From contig SEMN01000035.1 of the NCBI GenBank assembly GCA_005408345.1, positions 1,082,501 to 1,146,500 of the forward strand: a stretch of 64,000 nt of DNA, written 5' to 3'. Within the stretch, counting starts at the first letter, position 1. Every line of letters begins with the position of its first letter. The translations under genes and the position numbers were made by a program. The stretch comes from Macquaria australasica. Lineage: Eukaryota > Chordata > Actinopteri > Centrarchiformes > Percichthyidae. Below the pieces are notes generated by a model. The model was given only the letters and a program-made list of their open reading frames with translations, searched no databases and had not been told where the DNA came from. Shown here piece after piece: positions 1 to 28,439 of this stretch.

Positions 1-709
1 AATACCTTGAAATTTCATTACTGTACAGATTATCGTTCCTTGGTGATAAAATCAGGGTAACAAGGCCATTACAAATCAAACTCAATTAACTGAATTTTTT
101 TTTAATTTTAGCCTTATTTGAAGCAAGTGTTGCCCTTAAACACTCACAAACACGAAACCCCAACAGAGCCGTTAATGAGGTGACAGAAGTAATGTCGTCT
201 GCAGCAGATAAGTTGCAGACTCTTCCAGAATGGGCCCACCTGACGTTCACAACCCCAACGTCAGCTCTATATTACCACAGACACACACAAGTGCCCGCTG
301 AATTACTGTTCTTCACTTTTATCTGTATTTCTCCACCTCTTTCTCCAGCTCATCTTGTTCTACATCTCTCATTGTCTTTATCCTTTTAAATCAATGCAGC
401 CCTGCGTTTTTTTTTGTTTTTTTTTCTTTCTCTCTACCATATCGTCAGCCATCTTCTCCCTCAAGTTGCCTCATTCAGTAAACTCTCTCGCGCTCCAATA
501 CCCACAGCGGCCATACAAGCCGAGAGCCTGTGGTAATAGCTGCAAATCCCATTTGGATTGAGTCACATTGAATTATGCATTCAGCGGCGGCAGAGCCATT
601 GCCACATTCATGCAGGCGTATCTGTCTGCTGATGTGTGTGCGCGTGTGTGTGTTAATATGTGCTGGTTTGTGTGGTCAACCTTCCCAAACTTTCCTCATT
701 TCTGTATAG
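1..709 (+). other. LRP1 intron upstream of the first visible exon
   Basis: No exon is recognisable here. The stretch is AT-rich, with T runs near 410-425 and a short GT-rich patch near 635-655. It ends in a splice acceptor (TATAG at 705-709). It is taken as the 3' part of an LRP1 intron, because the first exon on its right starts in mid-protein. Confidence 0.7.
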
Positions 710-15024
<14,315 letters not shown>

Positions 15025-16780
15025 ACTGTCCATTGGCCCTGATCACGCTATTCCAAACACACCCCTCTTCTTGCCTTTTAAAGAAAAACGAAATGGAAAA
15101 AAAATCGATAAAAAGTGTGAGAGAAAATTGATAAAAAGTGTGAACACTGTATAAAATGTACAAAAATGAAGGACTACTTTTGTATGTGATTGCAGTATTA
15201 TATTTTGTTCTTTTGAGATTCCTCTGGTCAAAAATGAATAACATTTTCTATGAGATTTTTAATTTGTCCCAATCCCTTTACCTAAATAGCCACTACCTCT
15301 GTGCAAAATGAAATGGAAACAAGAAAATCAGAAGAAAAGATGCTATCATTGGAGCAATTTTAATTTTTTATTTTTGTATGAATTGTATAGAAAAGAAAAA
15401 GACATTGTTCACCAGTGCCAACTGTTTGTTGTTTGTGTTGACTTTGAGCGGGAAAGGCAAAACTCAAAGTTTTCTAAATCGGTACATATGTTGTCTTGCT
15501 GGGTTTCTCAGCGAGATTGTCTAAGACAGATTTGTGATAGCACCGTTTGTGTATAGCACATGTAAAATGTCAATACCAGATGGCAACTACAGTATTTCCA
15601 CATAATTTTTTCTCAGAGAACAATGTTCATGAAATGATTGTGTTGTCTTCCTTGCACAGAATTCATATTTTACGGTGTAGTGTATACTGTAGGCTTTATA
15701 CCGTAAGATGTAAAACAGGTATGTTTGTTTTTATCACATTGTATGACAGTTGGAGCTCATGTGTTGCTGAAGTGAGAGGATGAGAGGCGTTTCGGTGTGT
15801 GATTATGGAGTTGGAGAGTGAGGAAGTTGGTCGTGGGTTAAACATTCCAGGCAGAGTGGTGGGTGGAGATTACAGATGTAAAGAGATGGTAAGGGCGAAT
15901 GCCTTCATGGGTGGGCAGTTGGCCCTGCGTGCATGCCAAGGGCCACAGCTTGCTAGTAATGGGAGGGTCATAGCAGATACAAGACTTTAATGCAGTGTCA
16001 TGTCTGCGCCATTTAGTTGTCTGTTAAAAGGGTCTTCCTCCAGAAGGAAAGGGAGGCTGCAATTATGGTAAAATAGAAGGAAAAAATGATCAAGATGGGT
16101 CTTTTGCTTGTCTTTTATTTCTCCAGTCCATTTTTTTTTTTTTTTTTTGTAAAGACCAGATAACATCCATCTGGCCTTGTGAGTAGATTTACCTGTCTAC
16201 CTTTAGAGGATCGAAGTCTGTACATTCACAGTTTTGTAATGACTCAGTCTTAAGTGCATTATGTTCATTTGGTCCTTAGCATTTCTCTGCTCTTCTTGAG
16301 CTCTTTCTTATCTCTCACTCTCCTCTGTGCCCTGCTGCTGCTAATGCTACCATTCTGGTCGCTCTGACACGTCCTTACGCTCAGCCTCTGTCCCAAAATG
16401 CTGCTTCTGTCAGAAATGTGTCAGCCATATCTTAATGCATGTGAAAAGTAACACCAATCTTTAATGTAACTACAATAACAAGTCTTTATTTTGCTTACCT
16501 GTCAGCAAGTGTTATTTTATGCTGTTGTATATGTTTTGTCTTTAATTGAGAGAGAAGTACAATCATTTTACCTAAAGAACATTTTTGCAAAATCATACAT
16601 GCATTTTCAGAATTGTTTTTTGATTAGTCCTTGTTTTGTTCTGTTTTTTAATGAAAAATGACACATAGCTTTTATAGTACACGATGCATGGAGGCTCAGA
16701 CTTTCTTCTGGAAAGAGAATAATGTTTAATTTTTGCTGGAGTACTTTACAAACTAAATAACAGATATTGTTATAAATAAA
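15025..16780 (+). other. LRP1 3' untranslated region
   Basis: About 1.75 kb of AT-rich non-coding sequence follows the LRP1 stop. It includes a T run at 16131-16149 and ends near a canonical AATAAA at 16775-16780. The last few hundred bases are repeated at 23806-24405. Confidence 0.75.
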
Positions 16781-17105
16781 ATTTAAAAAAATGTAAAGAA
16801 AACAAACAATTGTGTTCTGTGTTTTTTTCACATGTGCTGATAACGTGAAGAATACTGTGATGAGTCAGTGTGGGTTGGTTTAATCATTTATTAGGCAAAT
16901 GGTAAACCAGATCATGTGCTCTGTAGACATAAAATAAAGTTATATTATTATATGCTGATTTCATTCTTATACTATTATAAATTGAAAAACTTTATCAATC
17001 AACAAAAAATGGAAGAAATCTTTTATCAAAGAAAGTTATGCTTAATATGTGAAGATGTTGCTAAACCATAAACTCAAAAGCTGTAAAAGCTGCAGCTCAA
17101 AGCAA
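16375..17105. repeat. Duplicated LRP1 3' flank, copy 1
   Basis: This block aligns by eye with 23806-24405. It runs from a CCCAAAATGCTGCTTCTGT string, through the ACACATAGCTTTTATAGTA and CTGATAACGTGAAGAATACT strings, to the tail of the dtx3l-like gene. Copy 1 joins LRP1 to the truncated dtx3l-like copy; copy 2 leads into the intact one. Confidence 0.85.
16775..16780 (+). terminator. LRP1 polyadenylation signal
   Basis: AATAAA lies in an AT-rich context about 1.75 kb after the LRP1 stop. A second AATAAA near 16932 could serve a convergent or alternative end. Confidence 0.5.
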
Positions 17106-19539
17106 CCGTGTATCATCATGTGGACAGTATTTGTCTCCTGCTGTTGCTCCCCCTCCTGTAGGTGCTTCAGTGTTGTGTATGCAGTGTCCTGATTGTGAAT
17201 TGAGTGAAGCTCGTGGGTGATGTGGCAACCTTCTGGTACAGATGAAGAAGAGCTCTGACAGCGTGGCTCTCCATTGACGCGTTTCCTCCAGATCTTTTGT
17301 AGCAAGCTTTGACTTCGACTTTGCCTTGACTGATGGCTGATTCCTTAAAGTCCACACCAAACTTAGCTTTGATCTTAACTACTTGCTCATTGTAGAAAGT
17401 AGTCATCAGCTTCCAGTGGACCTCCTCCATAGTTAGTCCAGCATCGACAAGAGGGTCTCTGATGCTCATGGCAATGTTAATTGATGTGTCTTGAGACGCC
17501 CGTGTAGACTCTAAAGCAGAAGTGTTGGTATTTGATGAGATTTTCTGTGTTGCATTTAAGGACTTTCTGACGGCATCTTGACTTTGTCTTGGCCCACATA
17601 CGGTCATTTCTTCAGAGGATAGAGTTAGCAGGAGTTTGTTCTCAGGTCTCTGAATGATTTTCACTGTGTCCTTCCACTCTTCTGGATTCACTTTCTTGAG
17701 AGGAACAGTGAAGCCCCTGGATTCAGCTGAGCACTTCTGGACAAGGTTAATGAACTCAGAGAAAGCATAGTTTGGACTTCCATCTTTCTGGTTTGCTTCA
17801 AATGTCAGCTTCACTTCTGGCACGATTTTAACTCCACTCTCTTTCTCTATACGTTTAATTTCCTCCTTGTAGGCCTGGTTCACATACCAGTAATGGTGCA
17901 TTGGAATATTACAAGATGTAGATGTAGCCATGATGCTACTTTGTTCCCCCAGTTGTCCTTCCACCTAGACAGAATTACAATGAATGAATGAAATCAAATG
18001 TAATGTGATTACTTTTCACTTCTTTGCTACACAGTACATACATCCTGTGGCTCCAACACGAATGAAGGAGAAAAGTTCATTGAAGCATCCTCTGGTATTT
18101 GTGTCTCCAGGTCTGGTGGTGTCAGACTAACAGACATTATTGTGACTGTTTTTCCACCTTTGCTGCTCAGTGTTTGTCCTTTCAATTTCCAAAGCTCACT
18201 CAGGGCTTAAAAAGAAGACAAACACAAAGAAGAATAAAAAATAAAGAATAAAAGAAGAAGCTGCCAAGAAACCAAACTGCAAAACAAATATTAATACAGA
18301 AAGCTGGGCAAAATGTCCATGTTAAGATAAGTAGGTGATAGAAAATTTGTTGAGATTTTACTGTAACAATTTAAAAAGCCAAACAAAGTCATGCTGCACC
18401 TCGAGCAGGTGTAATCTTCATCAAAACACTCCCATCTATTGAGACACTTAAAACTGTGACGTCTGCTTCAGTTCTGTTTCTGTTTATCCAACTCTGGAGA
18501 GCTCGCTGTAGATGCACTTTTAGTTCCCGTGGTCGATCACTCCATTGCCACTCCACATAGAGACCAACCAGAGCTTCATCTTTGTTGTGTGATGACATCA
18601 TCGGAGCCTGAAAACATGGTGTATAACCATGAATGCTACTGTATTACTAAATAAATCATCTGGGTTATTCAGTTGAGAAGGTGAGCTTTGGAAGTTAGCC
18701 TATTTTCTATTTCATTTACTGTACAGCATTCAAAGAGACAACGACAGTTATTACAGTATTTACTTGGTACAATTCATTTCATAATTAATAACTAAAATTT
18801 CACATAGAATTTAAGATAGTGTGCTTACATTCTTTAATATCTAAACCATAATATGTTAATGGAACAAAAATGTTCACATAGCCACCAAATCACATGTTAG
18901 ACGTGGAATCAGCAATTGCCAAAATTATGGCTTACATAATAGCTGGAGCATCCTGTTGATTGAAATGTCAGGTCTGAGTCTGCTGAGGGGTTTAAGTTCA
19001 TGATCAAACCAAAATGATGCCTAAGTTGCAAAGCCAAGCGTGTTGGAGACCCAGTGGGGACTGTTTGCTTTAAGTAGGTGTGCCAAACAGCAGACCATTA
19101 AATATCTAAAGTTAGACACAGTTGGTGAATAGTTAAAGGAGAAAAGGAGGCAGCTGTGTTGAGGCACACTCTCACAGTAAACTCTGGTGGTTTTGCACAC
19201 AGCCTATTTGGTTTTAAGGGCATAGGGCACCACCAAGGTTTTACTGGCCACTAAAGGCAGCCACAATACAGCAGCGAGCAACAGGCTGTGATTATTTGGG
19301 ACTTGTGTATTCAGACAATGTTGAACTTCATTTTCATGATTTCATATAAACTTTACAGAAAGGTATACAGGCCTGCTGGAATTCAATTTGCACTTTCTCC
19401 GCACCTGTTTTTAGTTCGTATGTGCCAATGTCTTGAAGATGGAAGAATTCACACTGACACAATTTCTACACCGGTCACCAACCAACAGAAACAGGACCTG
19501 CACAGAACCGGTTCAAGTTAAATCTGTTCAAACAACATG

Positions 19540-20130
19540 ACAGCACTACTGTTACATTCGCAAACGATCCGATTCTTTTCAACGGCTCTTTGGTATGAAC
19601 GAAGGCAACCGAGTCGTACTTGGTGAGAGCCGTTCTTTTTATTGTTGTGCCCAAATTTCACTGCCTGCTGGAAATCTACTCCCCTTTATGTGAACAGTGA
19701 GAACCAGCCAGTCACAGTGTTGCATGAATTTCATTCAAGGCAAGATAACTTTATTTACATAACACTTTTCATACAGAGGGTAAATTTAAAGTAGATAGTA
19801 ATTTCACTGACAAAGCAGAGGGATATGACGTCACCTTGTCTAATGTTTACAATGCAGATCATTGACATTAGGTCTGGCAATACAACACGTACATTTAATG
19901 CTGCTAAACCTAGTCTATACATGCGAAATGAGATTATATTGGTGGGATGTTTGAATCTGATCCAAATCGTACCCTATCATTATTCTAGTGATTATTTTGC
20001 AGATAAACTTAGTAACCCCTGCCCCCTAAAAAAGAAAAAAAAAAGAAGAACGATGAGCCCTTTATTTGAAGGGCACTCGAAAAGGAACAGAGCCATAACA
20101 TCTGGCTCCCTTCAAAGAGCCGTAATTCCT
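19540..20130. mobile_element. hAT-like non-autonomous element debris
   Basis: AACGGCTCTTTGG and AGAGCCGTTC strings near 19580-19635, and TTCAAAGAGCCGTAATTCC near 20112, resemble the inverted ends of small vertebrate hAT elements. The stretch lies in the largest intron of the truncated dtx3l-like copy, where the intact copy has no such insert. Boundaries are approximate. Confidence 0.4.
19735..19795 (-). repeat. L2-type LINE 3' end remnant
   Basis: CAAGGCAAGATAACTTTATT and ACACTTTTCATACA are the reverse complement of the typical fish L2/SINE tail (a GTGCTATA...AATAAAGT pattern). It is a short fragment. Confidence 0.45.
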
Positions 20131-20183
20131 ATCACTGGCCAGCACATGTACAGGCTCACACAGACAGCTGCCACAGAGGCCAA

Positions 20184-20990
20184 ATGAACCTGTTAGAGGG
20201 CCAAGGGGGCAAAAAATTGCTGTTGGGCCCTATTGACCCAACAGCACCGGCATATATATTTCACATGCTTACAGTGTATGAACCAGTACGGCCCCTCAGG
20301 TCCTCTGGCACGAGTCTGCTAGTTGTTCCAAAATGCAGGACAAAAACCTTTGGTGAGGCAGCTTTTAGCATTTATGCTCAGAGCCGCTGGAACAGTCTGG
20401 CTGAGGATCTCAGGGCAGCTGGAAGTGTGGACATTTTTAAACGTAAACTTAAAACCTACCTTTTCCGCCTGGCTTCTGATTAAGAATGTTTTATAGACAT
20501 TATTTACTTTATTTTACTCAACTACTTTTACGTATTTATGTGGTGAAATCCTATTCCCTTTTATTTTCTGTTATTTTATTATTATTAATTTATTAATTGA
20601 TTCATTTTTATTTTTTATTATTGTTATTATCTTACTCATTTTATTTATTTATTTATTTTGTATTATTATTATTATTGTCTTTTAAATCTATTTTATCTAG
20701 TTTTTAGTCTAGCTTTTATTTAACTATTTATTTTCTTAATTCTTCTTAATTGTTTTTATTATTATAACTTTTAAATCTATTTTATTACTTTTTCATCACT
20801 TATTTTTCTTGCGCGCATTGGTCTCAAATTCATAAAACAGTTGGTTTTTTTCTGTTTGTTGTTGCTGTTGTTTTTACGGTCTACACTTGTTATGTCTTAT
20901 TATCTTATTATCTGTGAAGCACTTTGAACTGCACTTACCTGTATGAAAGGTGCTATACAACTAAAGTTTGATTGATTGATTTATTGACAC
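20184..20990 (+). mobile_element. 3' end of a non-LTR retrotransposon (L2/CR1-like)
   Basis: The frame at 20184-20483 encodes the C-terminal tail usual for fish L2/Rex-like reverse transcriptases: RTKTFGEAAFSIYAQSRWNS, then a basic FKRKLKTYLFRLASD end. An AT-rich 3' UTR follows, then the characteristic GTGAAGCACTTTGAACTGC... GGTGCTATACAACTAAAG end and a short (TTGA)n tail near 20968-20985. The catalytic domain is absent, so this is a 5'-truncated insertion. Confidence 0.7.
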
Positions 20991-21854
20991 CCCATCTACA
21001 GCACTGTGTCCCTACCCTGTTGCCCAATGAGTACAATGCCCACAAAAGACTATACTGTACATGGCAGCTTCAATGTATGCCCAGAAACCCAGAGATCAGC
21101 CAGTATTCCTATGAGGGAATAATACCACATGGCCCCTTAGCCTACTGTGTTTCATCAAGTTTGTGGTAATTTGATTAAACAAAGCATTATTTACTAATAC
21201 GCACAATGTGAGCACAATATAAACTAAAATAATAAATGTCTTAAACTTGATACCAGGCTCTCTAAAAGACAGGGCCACAAGATAAAATAATAGGAGCAGC
21301 CTTTTTGGACTTTTGGGGCCCCAGTGCAGTTGCCGGCTTTAGTAATTCAGCTTAGGTTGGAGGTAGACAGTTTTTGTCATTTAGTACTTTAGTTTAGCAC
21401 AGAAAATATTAATTGCTGCTTTTAACACTTCTATTCCTACTGAAGACACAGTCACTTTGATATTCACAGATTAATATTAACTCCACATCCACTTGTCCCA
21501 CAGCCCCCTTAACACATTCTTTCATACAAGTTATGTTCAACATTATAGACTTGGTAGAGACGGCTACTCACTATTATTTCCGCGGGCTCTTCTTTGTCCT
21601 CGACACTGCCTGACGTTTTGACACTCGTTTCTCTTTAGGACACAGCAAACAGCGACAAGCCACAATACGTATAACGTGTTTGCAGTAGACTCACTGAGCT
21701 GACAGTTAAAAAACAACAACAGTTCTTTAACTTGACATAATGACTGCTTACGTCGCGTGCTTTACGTCTAATGATCATACATACAGGATATATAAGATTA
21801 AAGATGAGAGGCGTGCTTACCTTCACCTGGGCCCAAACGTATTTCCTCATCAAC

Positions 21855-21866
21855 GAAAGTGAAACT
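21855..21866 (-). promoter_or_regulatory. ISRE-like element, left dtx3l-like copy
   Basis: GAAAGTGAAACT on the + strand (AGTTTCACTTTC in gene direction) matches the interferon-stimulated response element consensus exactly. It lies about 240 bp upstream of the former initiator, beside a predicted non-coding first exon that ends at a GTAAGC donor near 21820. Confidence 0.65.
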
Positions 21867-22034
21867 ATCGTTTTACAAGTTTGACTGACACCGAACAGCC
21901 CAATCAGAGCCTCGAACCCTCCCAGATATCATGAATGTTGCTTAATTATTTGCCTTGCATTGGAGAATGGTTTATGTCCCTATACGTTTGTGTGAAACAT
22001 TTTTCTTTATCTTGTAACGTCAAGTTCATCATAG

Positions 22035-23718
22035 TGTATGGCAAGCCCTTTTAACATTTAATCAGTAGCAGTTAAATCAATTGTAGATATCAACAATTGC
22101 TTTTTGACTAGTTAGAATTGCAAGCCAACATATCCATAATGTAATTTTGACAGGTAACAATTTTAATTAAAGATATCTACAATTCATTTCACACTAGTTA
22201 AAATGTAAATTTGTGATATCAACCATTCATTTCTTACTAGTGGAAATGTTAATTGTAGATATCAGTAACTTAATTAAAACTAGTCAACTTTTACCATTGA
22301 CTTCTATTCAAACTCAATTACAGATATCTACAATTCAATTTTGACATGTTACAATTCCAAGTCGACATATCCACAATGTAATTTTGACTAGTTATAATTC
22401 TAATTAATAATATCTACAACTCAATTCTCACTAGTCAAAATGTTAATTAATGATATCAACAATTCAGTTCTCACTAGTGGAAATGTCAATTGTTGATATC
22501 AACAATTAAATTCTTACTAGTGGCAATGTTCATTATAGAGATCTACAATTGTTCTTACATTACAGATATCATTAATGGAATTGTAGATATCTTAAATTAA
22601 GTTCTGACTAGTCAAAATTAAACTATTGATATGTTGGCTTGGAATTGTAACTAGTAAGAATGTAATTTCAGATATCTGGAATTGCATTTGAGATATCTAG
22701 AATTGCATTTCAGATATCTGAAATACAATTGTAACGTGAAAATTAAATTCTTACTAGTATCAAATAAATTTAAGATATCTACAATGTCTTTTATAACTAG
22801 TCAGAATTGAATTTCAGATATCAAAAAAGGAATTTCCACTAGTCAAAATGTCATTGTAGATATCTTCAATGACACACACACATATCCGAAATGCATATGG
22901 TAATTTGGGCGAATGATCCGCCCTACTCTGCCTCTGATTGGCTTACCTGCAACGAGTACTGGCCAATCAGAGGCAGAGTAGGGCGGGTCATGAGTTCGCC
23001 ATCCTAGGAAAGAGAAATCGTCTCACCGAGCTAATTTGGCGGTGACGAGCGAAAACGGAGAGAGAAGGAAGTAGTAATACGGAGACGGCAGTTTCTGCAT
23101 TTGACAGAATTTTTAAGTTTAAATGGCTGTTGGTAAACCAATTTATAGGTGCATTACCGCCATTTACTGGACTGGACTGTGGAGCAGCAGATGTGTTGCC
23201 AACGGAAAATAACACGTGTTTTCACAAAGCATTAGCATTTGTTGAATATTCATGAGGTGGACGTAGCCTATTTAAAAGTCGACCAATAGCTTTGTAGTAC
23301 TTGATGATATGACGCCCACATATCCGAAATGGTTTGATGATATGTCGGACATATCAGAAATGCAACTGTAGATATCTGAAATGGGAAATTACATTTCCAC
23401 TAGTCACAATCCTTTCTCGACATGTCAAAATTAAATTGTAGATATCTGTAATTCTTTTTCTTACTAGTGACAAAGGACTTACTGATATCTATAATTAAAT
23501 TAAAGATATCTGTAAATCAGTGTTGACTAGTCAAAATGTAATTTCTACATGTGAAAATATATTTGTAACATGTCAAAATTGTTTTACAGATATCTTAAAT
23601 TAACATTTCGACATGTCAAAATTACATTTTGACATGTCGAAATGTAATTTCCACTAGTGAAAACTAAATCGCTACTAGTCAGCCCTACTGATTAAATGTT
23701 AAAAGGGCTTGCCATACA
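22035..23718. mobile_element. TIR element made of phased palindromic hexamers
   Basis: The element has 34-bp perfect terminal inverted repeats (22035-22068 and 23685-23718, starting TGTATGGCAAGCCC) and is flanked on both sides by TAG, a possible 3-bp target duplication. Between the ends, GATATC, ACTAGT or ACATGT (or one-base variants) recurs every 21-22 bp over 22086-22885 and 23318-23679, usually at the centre of a longer AT-rich palindrome. A unique core (about 22895-23310) holds a strong hairpin. No transposase is encoded, so it looks like a non-autonomous DNA transposon. The family is not recognised. It sits at the junction of the tandem duplication. Confidence 0.8.
22919..22985. repeat. 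Perfect 24-bp hairpin in the element core
   Basis: The arm 22919-22942 (CGCCCTACTCTGCCTCTGATTGGC) is exactly complementary to 22962-22985, with a 19-base loop. Looser complementarity extends outwards (GGGCGAA...TTCGCC). Each arm carries an ATTGG/CCAAT box. Confidence 0.85.
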
Positions 23719-23729
23719 TAGTGTGCCTA

Positions 23730-23762
23730 TACTGTACTGTGCTGTGGTTTGTATTGTGGTAG
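23730..23762. repeat. LRP1 intron remnant in the second duplication unit
   Basis: 33 bp identical to 14193-14225. In this unit it passes after a short link (CAGGGTTTCC...) into sequence matching the LRP1 3' flank (from 23806). The copied terminal LRP1 exons have therefore been lost. Confidence 0.7.
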
Positions 23763-23805
23763 CAGGGTTTCCTACAGGGAACAGATTAGCGGACATGTCC
23801 TTATA

Positions 23806-24405
23806 CTCTGTCCCAGAATGCTGCTTCTGTTAGAAATGTGACAGTCCTTTCTTAATGCATGTGAAAAGTAACATAACAAGTCTTTATTTAGTTTACCTTA
23901 TATTTTCAGAATAGTTTTTTGATTAGTCCTTGTTTTGTTTATTTTAATGCTAAAGGACACATAGCTTTTATAGTAGACGATGCATGGAGCCTCGGACTTT
24001 CCTCTGGAAAGAGAATCAAGTTTATTTTTGCTGGAGTACTTTACAAACTTATTAACATAATTTTAAAAAACATGTACAGAAAACAAACAATTGTGTTCTG
24101 TGTTTTTTCCACAACATGTGCTGATAACGTGAAGAATACTGTGATGAGTCCGTGTGGGTTGGTTTAATCATTTATTAGGCAAACAGTAAACCAGATCATG
24201 TGCTCTGTAGACATAAAATAAAGTTACATTATTATATGCTGATTTAATTCTTATACTACTATAAATTGAAAAAACTTCAAATCAACAAAAAATGGAGGAA
24301 ACCCTTCATTAAAGAAAGTTATGCTTAATATGTGAAGATTATACATGTTGCTAAACCATAAACTCTAAAGCTGTAAATGCTGTCCGGTGCAGCTCAAAGC
24401 AACCC
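23806..24405. repeat. Duplicated LRP1 3' flank, copy 2
   Basis: Second copy of 16375-17105, without any LRP1 exon. Between 24405 and the dtx3l stop at 24555 the sequence is AT-rich and is taken as the 3' UTR of the intact dtx3l-like gene. A TTTATT (AATAAA on the - strand) occurs near 24004 and 23883. Confidence 0.8.
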
Positions 24406-24554
24406 TTTCTGATAATATGAAAAATTACAAGAGAAGAAGAGAGAGAGCATTCAATACAACAGTATGTGCATTCCAGTAATTGCTTCTTTTAAATAATCAT
24501 CTTCATTTTTTTTGTGTGAAAACAACTCTCCTCAGACACTGTGTATCAAAGTCT

Positions 24555-28010
<3,456 letters not shown>

Positions 28011-28381
28011 TTTGACTTCGTCTTCTTCCTTCAAGACACAGCAGATACTTGTGACATCGATGACAGCAGTGTTCGTTGTAGTCAAGCTGCCAGTTCAAAA
28101 CACCGACAACTGTTTATTTGGTGTATTTATATAAAAACTGCACTCAGACATGATACGTCAAATGTTAATGCTATCGCTCGAGCCTACTTTCGGTTAGGCT
28201 ACGACAGGCGCAAACCTGTATCGGCTGCAACTTATTTCCTGCATTTCTAAAACAACATCACGCCACAAACATTATGTCTACTTTTTAAACATACATACAG
28301 CACGTAAAACATGATTTTACGACGCAGATGTCTTACCTTTCCCTGGCTTTACGCTTTGAACGCTGCTTCTTCCTGATAAAT

Positions 28382-28393
28382 GAAAGTGAAAGT
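28382..28393 (-). promoter_or_regulatory. ISRE-like element, intact dtx3l
   Basis: GAAAGTGAAAGT on the + strand lies about 370 bp upstream of the dtx3l ATG, next to a predicted non-coding first exon whose donor (AAAG/GTAAGA) is near 28336. Position and context match the ISRE of the left copy. Confidence 0.6.
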
Positions 28394-28439
28394 GTTGCAG
28401 CTCCGCGAGACACGTGACGTCACACTGAAGGCTCCACAG

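Larger units (their letters stand above)
17167..21616 (-). pseudogene. Truncated dtx3l-like copy (no RING, no Deltex C-terminal domain)
   Basis: This is the left copy of a tandem dtx3l-like pair, read from right to left. Parts by homology with the intact copy: 21616-21572 (initiator codon ACG where the other copy has ATG), 18607-18400, 18205-18042, 17964-17167. Splice sites and reading frame are intact across these parts. The first in-frame ATG is at 18601, which would give 387 aa. The 48-nt second exon of the intact copy is not found; LINE and hAT-like debris occupies that intron. About 0.9 kb holding RING and Deltex C-terminal exons is deleted near 17105-17130, and about 100 bp near 17200, so the chain ends in a frameshifted tail. 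Residues from WKDTVKII to YQKVATSP are almost identical to the other copy, unlike the more N-terminal part. It could be a dying gene, or an expressed fragment retaining the N-terminal scaffold. Confidence 0.75.

Noticed and set aside
180..561. Short frames left of the first LRP1 exon
   Set aside because: T-rich intron sequence; no propeller or EGF residues as expected for the previous LRP1 exon.
22988..23215. 75-residue open frame on the - strand in the element core
   Set aside because: No domain or hydrophobic pattern, and it lies in the non-coding core of a TIR element.
22086..23679. Palindrome array as a CRISPR array or classical satellite
   Set aside because: Only the hexamer centres recur, without a constant repeat of 23-50 bp, and the host is a vertebrate. 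The inter-site sequence is not conserved as in a satellite.
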